Of a stretch of DNA of 64,000 bases, positions 11,793-24,800 are shown piece after piece. The translations under genes and the position numbers were made by a program. The notes below the pieces were generated by a model. It did not search any database. It had not been told where the DNA came from and was given only the letters and a program-made list of their open reading frames with translations. Location of the stretch: positions 5,513,087-5,577,086 of the forward strand of contig NC_037256.1 of NCBI RefSeq assembly GCF_000002425.4. The letters run 5' to 3'. The DNA comes from Physcomitrium patens (lineage: Eukaryota > Streptophyta > Bryopsida > Funariales > Funariaceae). Positions within the stretch are counted from its first letter, which is position 1. Each line of letters starts with the position of its first letter.

Positions 11793-13680
11793 CATCTAAG
11801 ATTTTTTTTCATTCTAATAAGTGGTAGTTGATATCATAGATTGATTTTTTAACATAAAAATGTGTTTTTCATGTAGAAATAATTTATTTTTATCTTTAAG
11901 GTATGTTAATTCTTAAGGCTTAAGAAAACATAATTTGAAGGTTGCAATTTATTATAATACAATTTCTTTTTTCTTTTTTTAGTCCATTTATAGAATATTT
12001 TTATAAATTTTTTTATTTGTATTCATCTCATCAATCAAACCAAAATGTACTATTCAAGGATGAATGATTTTATTCCATTACATCACTAATTTTTTGTAAA
12101 AAAGAAAAATAATAATATTAATATCATTTACATCAATGTCATTGATATTTTGATAACTCTTTCAATTTATTTTCTTATATCTTCTAAATATAATTAAGAA
12201 TAATAAACATATATGATATTTAACTACAACTATTGAATTTGTTATTTGAAAGCAAATGTTTGAGCACTTATAAATGATAAATTACATACAATTTCTTGAT
12301 AAGTATTAATAAATTGAGACATAACATATTATGAAGAATGTATTTTTGTTGTATTTAGAATTTAATCTAAAATATTTTGCTCAAATTTTTTCCACTTCTA
12401 TTTTTTTTTCTAATATAGAATTAGATATTTTATCATGGCTAAAAAAAGTAATAATATCTTTAAACTATTTATTTTTATTTATCTTTGTGACATCACTTTC
12501 TTACTTTATTTTATAGCAACATATTTTTATATAATCAAAATTTTCAAATTTAAGAATATATACATAAACTAAACAATTGACTTTCTAATAATCAATCCAT
12601 GATTTGCATTAATAATAAAAATAGATTAATCACTTTTAAATAATCAACCTCTCTTTTTATAATTGTTAAGGTATAAAATTATATTTGCTTCCAAATGTGA
12701 GTAAAAAATGAAATATAATTTAAAAAATTCAAGTCCAAAAGTTCAATCATTTAATTAAAATTTACCAATTTATATATAGATATATATATATATATATATA
12801 TACATACATATAAGAAAGTGTTAAAATAATCCACCCATTTACTAAATTGATCCATCCTATTATAGAGAATTAGACGGAATGAGAGAGGTTAGAATGAAAA
12901 AGACTAAGAACAACACGAGCAAGGGTTAAGAGCGAGGGGATTGGAGATGATGAGTGTAATTGTAATGGTTGTTTTTAGAGATGATTCATTTTTTTAATGA
13001 TGGCTATGATAAGATGGGTTGATTTAGTAAATAGATTGGTTACTTTAATATTTTCTATATGCATGTATATATATAAATATATGTATATATATGTATATAT
13101 ATCAGTCAAATACAAATCAATCATTTAATTAAAATTTTCTATGCACCATGAATTCATTTATTAAATAATACTATCAAATATCAGTACTATATTATCATAC
13201 AAAACAATAGTTGATGTATCTAAAAAGGATTCCAAATCTAAGTTATAAGTCATATTGACATTTCATTTAATTTTTTTTTATACATGGTACATTAAATAAC
13301 CATATATATTCAACTATAAGTTATCAAAAATTGTATCTTCTATAACACATAATTTTTTTCATACTCCTTTTAAAAACGTTCACAAATCACATCACCAAAA
13401 TGAATAGACTCGAGTTCAAAATGGTATACAATCTCATTTAAATTCCATCATTCCATTATCATCATGTATTTTTGGTCAATATAAATAAGCAATGTTGAAC
13501 TATGTAAAGCAAAGTAGGCTTTTCTTTCATAAAATTTTCCATAAATTATTTTTCAACCACTAACACTACAATTTATGGTAAGGTAACTCAAATTTGTTTA
13601 AATCTAACAAATTAATCGCTTCCTGAATACCCATGCAACAAAGAACAATCAACAAGAAGGCTCGTCATCAAAGCTTTTGC
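11549..13680. other. AT-rich intergenic DNA with TA microsatellites
   Basis: No gene recognised. TA runs lie at about 11752-11788, 12776-12802 and 13065-13100. A MITE-like element lies between the last two. Near 11576-11683 there is a weak inverted repeat (ATCTCATCCTTATTTCCAAC against a related right arm). Confidence 0.7.
12812..13056. mobile_element. MITE-like element with about 52-bp terminal inverted repeats
   Basis: The left arm (12812-12863, starting AAGAAAGTGTTAAAATAATC) and the reverse complement of the right arm (13005-13056, starting TAGAAAATATTAAAGTAACC) agree at roughly three quarters of positions, including the exact block ATTTACTAAAT. The element is about 245 bp, has no ORF and has a less AT-rich centre. 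TA dinucleotides flank it, but it sits inside TA microsatellites, so a TA target duplication (Tc1/mariner, Stowaway type) cannot be confirmed. Confidence 0.6.
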
Positions 13681-14516
13681 AAAACCCCGAAACCCTAACC
13701 CTAACATGCCACCAACCATCGCTTCACGAGAATCTCGGGTGGTCGTGAGCATCGCGTCCTAGTTAGTGCTCACGGAGAGCATCCCCAAACCCTAATTCGG
13801 AGGGGCGGGGCATGGCGAGGAGGGGATGGCGCGTCGTCAATGCCCGCGAGGGAGGGAGGGGGCAATGGGGAGTGAGGGAGGCGGAGGCGCAAGGTGATGA
13901 TCGTTGCCATACGCGGATGGCACCGATGCGATGGAGGCAGTCCGATTCGAGGTTTGAATCTTGGGTTCTCGGATTCGAAAGAGCAATCGGTCGTGCTAGA
14001 GGCGCAAGACAGATCGATGGATGAATGAATAGATTGACAGATAGATCGATCGATGGAGTGAGAAAGAGAGCTGTGGGAGTTATCGGATGCAGCAGCGGTG
14101 GCAGGAATTTGCAGGGCGGGGTTTAGAAGGGAGAAGGTGGGCCCCGGTAGCATGGTTATCCAGCTTTGCCACGGGACAGGATGCTTTTTGCGATTATATC
14201 CCTGTAATCCCTCATTCCCCTCCTGCCGTGGAATGTTTTGCTAGTGGTGGGTTGGTCTGATGCCAAGGCGTCATCTCTCGATTCAAATCTGGCTCTGATG
14301 ATAATTCCGTGCCTTTTCAGGTAGTGTTCGGTGCCACGTCTCGGCCACTGCGAGGGAAGGGGAAAGCAAGAGGAGGAGGAGGAGTAGGGAGGAGAGAGGG
14401 AGGGGAGTCAGCTTATGGAGCGGAGTCGCATTGTAGAGCAATGGAAGATGAGTCTGCACCCTCGGGTGCGTCGGAGGCGGCGGCTTGACAGCGCCCCAGC
14501 ATGGTGATTCGGCAGC
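13681..14516 (+). promoter_or_regulatory. Promoter and 5' leader of the CemA-like gene
   Basis: Composition changes abruptly from AT-rich to GC-rich at about 13.68 kb. Telo-box motifs occur at about 13690 (AAACCCTAACCCTAAC) and about 13787 (AAACCCTAATTC); such boxes are common in promoters of plant housekeeping genes. A TGGGCCCC motif lies at about 14139. Short ORFs on both strands here look like leader or promoter by-products. Confidence 0.55.
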
Positions 14517-15499
14517 ATGACAGAGCTCCGTCGTTGGAACATTGCTGCGCCCTGCCACGCCCCAGAGTTGCGGCGATTCCATTGTCTGCGCAAGCCGGCG
14601 AGAGCTTTTCCCTGGATGTCATGGCAGGGAATTAGGGTTGGCTATGGCTCCAGCGAGGGGAATGTAGTGTTGAGGTTAGGCATTCGGGGAGAGTCCCCGG
14701 ACGTGCAGTGCTTCGGTACAAGGAATGCACGTTCGTTGCAAAGGGAATTCGCGGGTGTGAGATTAGGACATTTGGGGAATCGCCATGAGGGCACCGGGTT
14801 GGGGAGAATTTCCCGCATGGGTCGTGTTTGTATGGCCGGAGCAAGTTTCCCTGGACATGAATTCAGGTCCTGTCGAGCAGGTTGGAAGGGCTCCCGGAGA
14901 CCTGTGGCAAGTGGTGCGATTGGAGACGGTCTTAGATCCTGGTTTCGTAAGTTCCTCTTTGAGACCATTGAGACTTCGGATATGGACATCGATTCTGATA
15001 TCGCCGATGAGCTGGAAGTTCCCGAGGTGAAAGAGGACGGGGCGATAGAATTTGAAAGAAGGACAGATGTGGCGCCTGAAGGGGACGAGGTGGACGCCAT
15101 GCTTGAGGACGACGCACGGTTCTTCAGGTGGAAGATGAGGAATGAGGTACGCAGTGAGCTTCGTGACCTTCAGGATTCGGGACGTGATCCAGATGGCAAG
15201 GATTGGGAGGATTGGCTCGACGATAGCTGGAATCAGTATCAGGATAACCTGGCCGGAAGAGACGATGGGTGGTACCAGGCATCCTCCAATTGGGAGAAGG
15301 ATGGGGTTCCAAGGGATGCTCCTTCCAAGCCTGAGCGCGGGATGAAGAGGACAATAAAGGAGCTCTTCTTTCGAATTTTTGAGCCTGAGGAGGAAGTAGT
15401 GGACGACCTCCAATTTGAGGAGCGGGTTTTTAGGTTCACTTCTCGGACTACTGTAAGCTCATCTTTCAATGACGTCCTCTGTATATTTCTAGTCTTGAG

Positions 15500-15535
<36 letters not shown>

Positions 15536-17942
15536 TCAACACTCTGATGATTCTAATTCTCCTTCTTTAAAATGAAGTCCTTGACTATGTAGATGGATCT
15601 GAATTAGGGGAATGTGCATTTTTCAACTGCAAACGTTTCACGAGTCGCAAACACACGACGAACCAGTCAGGAATTGCAGAAATTTCTTCCCTTGAAAAAA
15701 TAATTTAAATAAGTGAAAGCCGTAACCACAAAACTACATGAGTTCGTGATTCACACTAGAAACGTTGTCATTGCAATAGAATCATCATGCGCTCGTCATG
15801 AAATGTAGGGTTCGATAAGGTGGGTTTAAGTGTGAAAACTGGACCTTGCTATTCGCCGGGAAGCGCGGGCTTAGGGTTTAAGTATCTTGTAGTGAAAGTC
15901 GGTTTTTAGTGTTTTTCCATTTACCGATCAGTTGTATCAGTTTCATTTGCATTCCAGTCTCAAACGTAGATTCAATTCACAGTATAATAGATATGGCACT
16001 CAACATGTAATCAGCAGGTAGGTATGGTGGCTGAACATCTCAATATTATGATGTCCTGTGCAGGCTAAATTTGTCGGAGTTCTTATTATTGTGCCGTGGA
16101 TCACAGATTTTCTCGTTCACGATTTTGTGTTGGTTCCATTTTTAGATACGTAAGTCGAATTTCCTTCCTACGCTTAGGCTCTTGTAATGTACAAAATTAG
16201 AACAGTGTCTTGTCTTACTTGCACTGATTATGTTCAGTGGTGTGCTTAGTAGCGCACAATAAAGCCTTATTTGATAGATGAGCGTGCCCATTCTGGCTGT
16301 GCAGGTACGTGGAAAAAGTTCCACTAGCTGCCCAGGTTTTCGATGTGAGGGAATCTCAGAAACTGAAAATGATTGAGTCAATCAAGTTAGAACGTCAGCG
16401 TCTTCGGTTTGAGGCTGAGATTGGCAAAGCACCTCCTCTTTCCGATGACGAGCTGTCCGAGCACATTCGCGAGGAAGCGTAAGTTACTCTGCTCCTCTGT
16501 GTTCCCATCAGTTGATGCCCGCCCTTCATTTCCTCTCCCTTGTAGTGTATGAGTAAAAAGGCTCGAGTATTTAATATTAGTGACATACAACTCAACTGGT
16601 TGAAGAAAGGATAGCATGATGGTAGTTTTTTACTCGATTTGAAAGGTGATTCCTTTTTGCGAGAATTGAACGCTATTGTTATTTGTCTGACGATGATTAA
16701 AGATAGGAAAGCCAAGGTACAGTACCAAAGTTGTAATCAACAACTTTGGTGTCATTCTTCTCAACTGTTTGTAGAAGCGTCAAATTCTCACAGGAATAAT
16801 GCGCTTGATCTATCCAATGTGACTGAGTGGTATTGGCCTCCGGATTCGGTGAATTCAGGTTAGAACTTCGAGAGGAATATAGACGGGAGAATAGGCAGGC
16901 TTTCGCCTCCATCTGGTCGGACTTTGCTGCAGGGTTGACCATCTTGCTGTTGTTAATACTCAACCCTAAACAGGTTCAACCAATATCCACTCAAACTCTT
17001 TTTAATTCAATGGTTTCTACTTCGCGTAGTTGTGAAACGGGAATTTCTTCAAACAGGAATTCCAGTTTTTTATCGGATTGAAATACTAATCGAAGTAATC
17101 CGCTTTTGCAGGTTGCAATTATGCAGTTGACAGGTGAACGGTTGTTCACGAACATCTCAGATACTGGGAAGGCTTTTATTATAATTCTTCTCACAGATAT
17201 ATTTCTTGGGTAAGAGCTGGACTGTGGCATTCATTTTCATGCGTAGGGACTAGGTTCTGTTTGGGATCTACCTTTTGCTCTTATGCAGTCGTGAGCCATT
17301 CGAAGTTTTCTTTGCCAACTCACTGAACTGGAAAGGTGCAGGAGATTGTTCTGTCACCTTTTACATGAACGTTGCCACACTTCGTGGGATGTTCTTCAAA
17401 TTTTGTATGCATAGAAAGGTTGAAGGAACTAATTCAAAAGTTTGCAGCTTTTTCCCCTTGAAACTGCGGTTCTGAAGTGTCATCGGTGCTGATGACATCG
17501 CAGGTATCATTCAGAATCGGGTTGGGAGACTGTGTCTGAGATGGTTTTAGAACATTACGGATTTGAAGTTTCTCAAGCGGCCATTTACACATTTGTAGCC
17601 ATTGTTCCTGTCACAATCGATGCATGCTTCAAGCTTTGGGTATGTGAAAACCATAAATATCTTAGTAGGAATTTTCCTTTTAATTCAAAATTAACGCCTC
17701 GTGCTACTGCAGATTAGCGAAGTAGTACTGAAGCACTTGCTGTTCATTAGTGGCCTTGGTGTATATGTGTGAATACACGAAGTCAGCTCATGCTTCCACC
17801 AGTGCCTTCGATCATAAACATGGCTCTACTTGGGTGCTTATTACAAATTCACTAAGAGCCACGTTTGATGCAGGTATTCAAATTCTTCAGAAATCTTTCT
17901 CCTTCCGCAAGTGCAACATTTCGGGAGATGCAACGGCATTGA
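14517..17942 (+). CDS. CemA-like plastid envelope protein (DLDG1 type)
   Basis: Seven exons join in one frame: 14517-15452, 16064-16149, 16305-16478, 16859-16973, 17112-17209, 17504-17639 and 17874-17942, for 537 residues. The carboxyl half is a CemA/PxcA domain: KFVGVLIIVPWITDFLVHDF (about residues 314-333), YVEKVPLAAQVFDVRESQKL, a hydrophobic segment AAGLTILLLLIL, TDIFLG, YHSESGW, IYTFVAIVPVTIDACFKLW and the carboxyl end SPSASATFREMQRH. Four membrane segments are visible. The amino half is plastid-leader-like, then very acidic (about 155-300). CemA is plastid-encoded; nuclear relatives such as Arabidopsis DLDG1 act in the chloroplast envelope in proton/ion balance and non-photochemical quenching. 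The exact start is uncertain: 14517 is the first ATG of the open frame, but an internal Met may be used. Intron 1 carries an (ATT)n run. Confidence 0.88.
15500..15533. repeat. (ATT)n microsatellite in intron 1
   Basis: A run of TTATTATTATT units inside the first intron of the CemA-like gene. Confidence 0.95.
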
Positions 17943-20900
17943 AGTATTTGTACTTTATGAAAACATCAAATCTTTTTTCGTTACATTTGCCCTGGTCTCT
18001 GTAGCTGCGCTGATGACCAGCAAGAGGGCACTAGAAAATGAGTTTCTTGATCCTTGGTTCCTATTTAGAAGTCCTTCAGGAACTGAGGATGGGTGGGAGG
18101 CAATCGTTATAGGACATTTAACTTATTGTCAACCTAGACGTCTGATGTCTTGGTTTATCGGGTTTCAAGACTCAAAGAAACACAGCTTTGGTGTCTATTG
18201 AGACACTGCAGGTGTGCTCACGAGCGTCTGAGTTGCATATTCTCTCAATGAAGGATTTTTTGTCTGTTGAAGATATATTTTGCGTGTCCTGTTGAAGGAT
18301 GAATCTGTCAGAGATTCTTTGTATCATATTTTCTGATGTTTTCAAATAAAAATGGTGCAGATTTTGCACATCTGTTCTTTTTATGTGTAGTGTTTTCCAA
18401 GTCTTCATGGATTCAGCAACCCAAGAGCTGAAATTTGGTATGTAGCAGATCAAATAATGAACATGGGTGATTCCTGTTCTTACTGAATAGGGATGGTCCA
18501 TAAAAGTTAAATGTTGTGCTTTAAAGAGGATGCGAATTAGTGAAAACAAGAAATAGTTTCACGATTCTCAAAAAATATACCTTGGTGAAAATAAAGAAAC
18601 ACTGAGTCCAGTCTTTGAAGAAATGAAACAGTATTTTCGCTTAATAGGTTGTTTGGTTGCATGATATTATTAGTTGTATACATGTTGATAGCTACTATAG
18701 TCTATTTTATTTCTATTTTACAAGATTTCTTGTAGATATTTGTCACCTCTTAAAACAAATGGCACTTAATCAATAAAAGCAAAGAATATCTAAAAACATT
18801 ATGAGTTTTATTTTTTGTTATATACTTTTATACTTGTTTTTGTTCTTTTGTTACTGATAGACTTTGTGGTTCTTGAAATCATAACTTTCATTAAATTATT
18901 TACCAAATTAATCTGAAGCCTAATGTGAATCCTTATCAAAAGTAAATACTTATGTCAAATTTAGTTATTTGTTTTATATTGTTCTATGTTGTTTGGTGTC
19001 ATCTAAATTATACCTATCTAAGGTTTTTTTTAGACATCTTGTGTATAAGTACCACAATTTATAATAAACTCATATTTGAAAGTTTCAATTGAAACAATGT
19101 TGCATAATTTTTTTTAAATGATTTAATTCTTTCATTTTTTAGTATTTAAACTCTCACAAATCTGTGGCTGAATTGGCATCTACGTCCATGATATGAGTTT
19201 TTTTTAAATCTAAAAATATTCATACTGACTATTCATTATTAAATATTTTTAACAAATCATCATTTGATTTTTATTTACAACAAATAATATCTACTACATC
19301 TAAACAAAACCAAATTATTTGTGATTTGAAAATATACCAAGTATTACATTGTATGCATAAAACTGTATGGAATATTTTAATGCAAGTTGTGTCAATTTCT
19401 ATATTCTTCTATGTTATATTTTATTCCATTGATTTACTAAAAATATAAAATATAAAACCATCTATTCCAAAATCAATATTCTAAACAATCCAAAATTCAT
19501 CACATCATTGTAGTTAAAACATTTATATTTTGCTTGTAAAAATCAACGAAACTAATTTGTTTCATTTTTTTTTATCTCTATCTGATTTTAATTTATTTTT
19601 CAATTCTTCTTGTAATAACTTATAAAACATTCCAGCTTTTATACATTTGTAACACCTAATCTTAAACTTATCAAATTAAGTCGTGGATTTTGATCCAAAC
19701 TTTTAACTATTGTATTTCTATCCATAATTATAATTATTAATTCATGCTTTAAGATGAAAAATCTTATTTTTTGTTAGTTTTTTTTTATTATTATTATTTC
19801 TATAGATTAATTAAAAACACCAACTAAAAGTTTAAACAAGTTTTTATAACAAAGTTTTATCTTTATTTTCTTATTCAACATTAATACTTATCAACTCACA
19901 ACAAATCTAATGAAATATAACATAGAAGAACCTATAATTTGTCTTTTTGTCATTTCTTTCTACCTTTAATTTTGCAACTTCATATGTTTTATGCCATTGG
20001 GATACCTCAACCGCACTCTAATATCAATCTTTATGTGATTGGATAAAAAATTATTTGCTTATAGAAAAAATATACATACAATATAGTTAGTAAATCAAAA
20101 CTTAATAAAAATACATAAAAACATAAACAAATTGTGGTTCTATTCAATTAGTTATTTTAGGAACTAAATCTCTTCTTGAAGTTTATTCATTTAAGTAAAT
20201 AAGATGTATACCATGCCACAATGATAATGTTCTTGCTCCCATAGCTGGAGAAATGTTGCAAACAAAGTTTTTCATGAAAAATCAATTTGAAATGTGCACA
20301 GCAGCTCCTCAATTGCAGAGATTGATTGGATGCTTTTTAACACTGATGAATCTTTAATAATATAAATCCTAAAGTAATTTTTTTGATATTTAGTGATATC
20401 ATTACAAGTAGATATTATACCAAGTGATCTAATTTTTTTATTTTATCTAATATGATATTAAAAGCCTCTCGATTTTTTTTTCTTAGTTATTTTTAAGGTT
20501 ATTTTCTAATGAAAAGTTTTTAAAAATTTATGCCGTGTACAATTTGATAAGACAAATATATACATAAAAAGGCTCATAGTTTATTACTCAGAAATAAATC
20601 AAATTTTGTTATACTTGAATGGTGTTTTTATCTATTTAAAAAATAATAGTCAATACAAAAAACAAAATTATTTTATCTTATCAATTCAAAGATAAAGGAT
20701 TATATATCAAAATATAAAAATGTAAAATTCATGAAACTCAAGTAGGTTTTTTTAGAGTGTAATTTTTTTAGACATAGTTTATAAATAAAATTTAAATATA
20801 AAATTTTCACACATTATACATATTTTTAATTATGAAAGATATTCAGAGCTTTATTTAACTAATTAACCATTATTTTTATTTTCATTGAAAATATCTTTAT

Positions 20901-21849
20901 ATATTTTTCTTTTTGTATACATTGGATTTGTAAAAACAAATTAGAATATAATAAAGACATAGAAGCAAATTTTAGAGGTCTAAAAGCAACATTTTGTTAG
21001 ATTTTTACGAACTCCCACTTAGAGAAATCAAACTTCACATTTCAAATGATCCTAAAATTAGAAACTGAATCACCAACTTAAGCAATGATTATGACTTCAA
21101 CTAGCGTCATCCCTCTAAAGATGACATCAACAATAGAATCTCCAAAAATGTAAAATCATACACTTAAAAGGATTTCATTTCCTAATAATCATTTCCTAAT
21201 ATACGATTGATGCTATGACTATTTTATTGTAAGAAACAAACCATCTTTTTAAAGATATGCACTGTGGGAGAAGTTAAATTATCATCTGGTTATCGAATGA
21301 TACATGTTTTGCAGTTTATCAAAGTGGGATTCTCTAATAATAGAAATACTAAAAAGATCAGATGATAACTAATGATAGGTTCAGGATTCCAAGAGAATGC
21401 CTCTCAGAAAAGATTTCACAAATGCATCAGGACCGAAGTGAGTAAACGAAAGAGAAATGTTTTAGAAAAGTTTAAAACGAAAACAAAACTTATGGAAATG
21501 GGTTTTGAAATAAGAGACCGCTTTCTTTCAAGAGAAGATTTGCAAGACCTTCGTGACACATTATAACAAGAGCAGATAGAATAGAAAAGGAAAAAGAAAA
21601 TGGAATGTGGAGCTCTGTATTGTACATGACGCTGTGAAGCATCTTGGAATTCCCTCTCCAATAGATCTCACATAAAAGGTATCTGAGCTTTGGCTGGACA
21701 TTGTATTCCAAACAATTTGACAGTGAGAAGCAAATCACAGAGTAGGTCCAAACAATAGTAGCCATCAGAAGTTGTACCTATGAATGCTTTGGAGCAGCCG
21801 AAAGACAATACAAATCTTTGTTGCTAAACAAATCCGAGGCCAATGGAAG
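17943..21849. other. Convergent 3' flanks and AT-rich desert
   Basis: From 17943 to about 18400 is the probable 3' UTR of the CemA-like gene, with AATAAA at 18345-18350. From about 18550 to 21350 the sequence is AT-rich with no ORF of note and no recognisable transposon protein; it is probably old transposon DNA. From about 21400 to 21849 lies the probable 3' UTR of the minus-strand glycosyltransferase. Confidence 0.65.
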
Positions 21850-24800
21850 CTACTGAATGAGGTCAGTGGATGGAGGTGATCTTGGAGGCATGGCCGCTGC
21901 TCGCCCACCTGCAGCACCCTGGTTTGAAGTAACTGGGATGTTGAAGATATTCTTGTCTTGTTGTAAGGATTTCTCCAGCGCGGATAATGGCTTTGAAGTT
22001 TTTATTGTCCCATTTGATGAGCTTTGAATCTTTTCACGTTGTAGGGTCTTTTCCAGGTTGGCTTGCCCTGCCTGCACGGCGTTGCTAAACACTCCTGCCT
22101 CTTGCAAGCCTTGGACAATCGCCTAAAACATTGATGAAAGACTTAGGAGGAGAAACGAAGACATGCGAACAGACCTTAAGAGCAGGAAGGAATCTGAGCT
22201 ATTAAACGAGTACTAAAGAACCATCACTTTCATGTGGTAAGTATTTCGTGAAAAGTCACAATCATTATTCCAATGTTAGGAAAATAAACAAGTAATCATC
22301 CATCTGTTAAAAATCCTGACAAGAATCGATCCAAATGAGTTGCATTGTTGATAAACTTCTGAGATATTGAGAGAAGAAAGTTGTCACAGTGGAAAATCTT
22401 CGCTTCAGGGCTTACCGCAGGGACATAGAGTCGTGTCAAGAGTCCTTTTCGCATCAGTTTCATGTTGAGATCCTTATCAGTCCATACGACGTGCTTCCTA
22501 TACCTGCATATATGATGCCGACAAAAAAGGTACAGGGATCTTTCAGTTGAGAGAGGACCTGGAAACAGTCGGTGACATAGTGTACTGGCAGCGAAAAACC
22601 CAAAATGAAGCTATAAGTGCATCGGTAATTAAGCATGAATGAATGATGGGGGCTAACAAATTGCGAAAACCAAGACACATGCGATTGTCAAAAGGCATAC
22701 CAGCGTTTCATTTCCTCCTGTGACGCTGTGGAAGCAATAATGAAAGCCTGAAATAATACGAGATGCTCTCTATTTAGGATGCAATACATTGCAATTATTA
22801 AGATATTCAAATTACCAACATAACGTGACAAGAAAACAATGGCTTGGTTGCAAGATTCCATATGACGATTATTGAAGATGTAAAGAAGGCGCAAATTAGA
22901 AGGCTCCTGCACGCCAGAGTGCTATACTCACCGCTCGGTCAAAGTCAAGCATGAAGCATCGCTTCACATCCTCCTTAGTAGGCTTACAGTGACATCGATC
23001 ACGTCGTGATGTCAGATCTGAAAATTTTGTGTATGTGTAATGCAAAACTGCTGCCTCCTCAAGCTTGATCTCACTGTAGAAAATCATTAATCAAGAAAAG
23101 TTTCCAACAATCAGCTACACTGTACCAGCTCAAATGTACTACTATAATCAATGCAGAAATACTTTCATAAACCGAACTCCTCACTTCATCTCACATACCA
23201 AAAGAAAGAATGCCGCGTAAACTAATAAAGGTGCGTAAATAAGGAACAGTGTACTCACTTTGGCGTTTTTGCGTAGTTGTGCCACCTGTGGGCACCATTG
23301 GGTCGCAGATTGTCTTGCATGCGGGCAGCAGCTTTACCATTACCGTAGGTCAAAAAGTAGTTGGGGTTGCCCCGAGTAGCTTCTCGATATAGCCCAAAGT
23401 ATGTCTCTTTGGGTACATGATCATAATTTTTCTTGAACATGGTTACCTCACTGAAGGGCTCTTCAATATCTTCGCGCTCAATTGCAGTCTCCTACAGCAA
23501 CCAGAAAACCGTAATGAGTGCATAGTTCACACAGGACCGGTGAAGAATTCGACCTTAATGGTATTTATGAGCATTCACATCCGGAAAGGATACTCACATA
23601 ATTAGGGAATACCACCATATCGACGTCAGGAGCGACATCATTAAGCAAGCGCTGTAAAGAGTATTCAGGAGCTCCAGCTGGATACAGTAATTCATCAGTA
23701 TCAAGATGGATTATCCAATCAATTCCAACCTCCTGTCCAACACGCCAAATTTTCAGAAAGGTAGGCCTTAAAGATCTGTGCTATCTTCTTTTGAGAAGCA
23801 CATGCTTAAACTCACCACTAAAGGAACTCCTTCATTTTGTAGCATTCTTACGCATAAAATTATGATCTCAGGGATGTACAACATTACATCAACTTTACTC
23901 CATTATTGGCTTACCCTTGCAAAGACAATTGCCATCTCCATGTTCAAAGACTGTTTGACAAAAAGCTCATAGTTGCATGGCTTGTAAAAAAACCCCGACA
24001 GCCATGTCTCTTTCCATATCCGACTGCACCACACATCACAAGAACAGTCAGCATCCGTCTAGTTGAACACTTCTCAAGCAATCACAAAACTCGTCTACTA
24101 CGTGAACTGACACATCTGCGCTCGTCAAATCCCTGGGCGAGTCCAGAAAAGAAAAAGAAAAAGAAAAACAACAACCAGGAGACTATACTCTCAACTTAAC
24201 AGGAAAAGAGTGCGTCCCTGGCTGCATGCAAATTCTGATTCATAAAACGAGGTGCAATAATAATCTGCCATCGAAACTTGTTGAAAAATAACAGTGTAAC
24301 CAAATTAAACCATTAAGAAAGAACTTGGCAATCTGCTACATTTGCATACTTGGTTATTGTTGTTAATATAATACAATGAAAATAAGTAGTTATGACAAGA
24401 ATATTAATCATGAAAACCTTTTGGCCTGGTTCTCCTCCAGCTCGCTGGTACGATGAATAATCTTCACCCCCTGCATCCAACCGTAAGAGTGCTTGTGAAT
24501 CGCTGCTCGGAGCAAAAAGAACCTTGAAATGAAGTCAATCAGAGCAAGAAGACCAAACATACTTTGCATCAGTGAAATTTGATGTCAAGCTTTTCTTTAA
24601 ATGAGTGAATAGGGAGTGCAACTACAAATATCTCTGAGTGACACGAAGAAAGGAAACTTGGGTGAAGCACTTACAGGAATTAGTTCCAAAACGGATGTTG
24701 AATTTAGGGATGCTGCCTTTCCCTCAACAAAAAGGAAGAAATGGGTCACACCGATAGTCCGGTGGTAATATAGCCACGGCAGAATCTGCTCTAGTCCAGC

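Noticed and set aside
13770..14153. 127-residue minus-strand ORF opposite the CemA-like promoter
   Set aside because: Low-complexity Ser/Pro/His composition typical of antisense GC-rich leader DNA; no motif.
14642..15413. Several minus-strand ORFs up to 216 residues
   Set aside because: Antisense shadows of exon 1 of the CemA-like gene.
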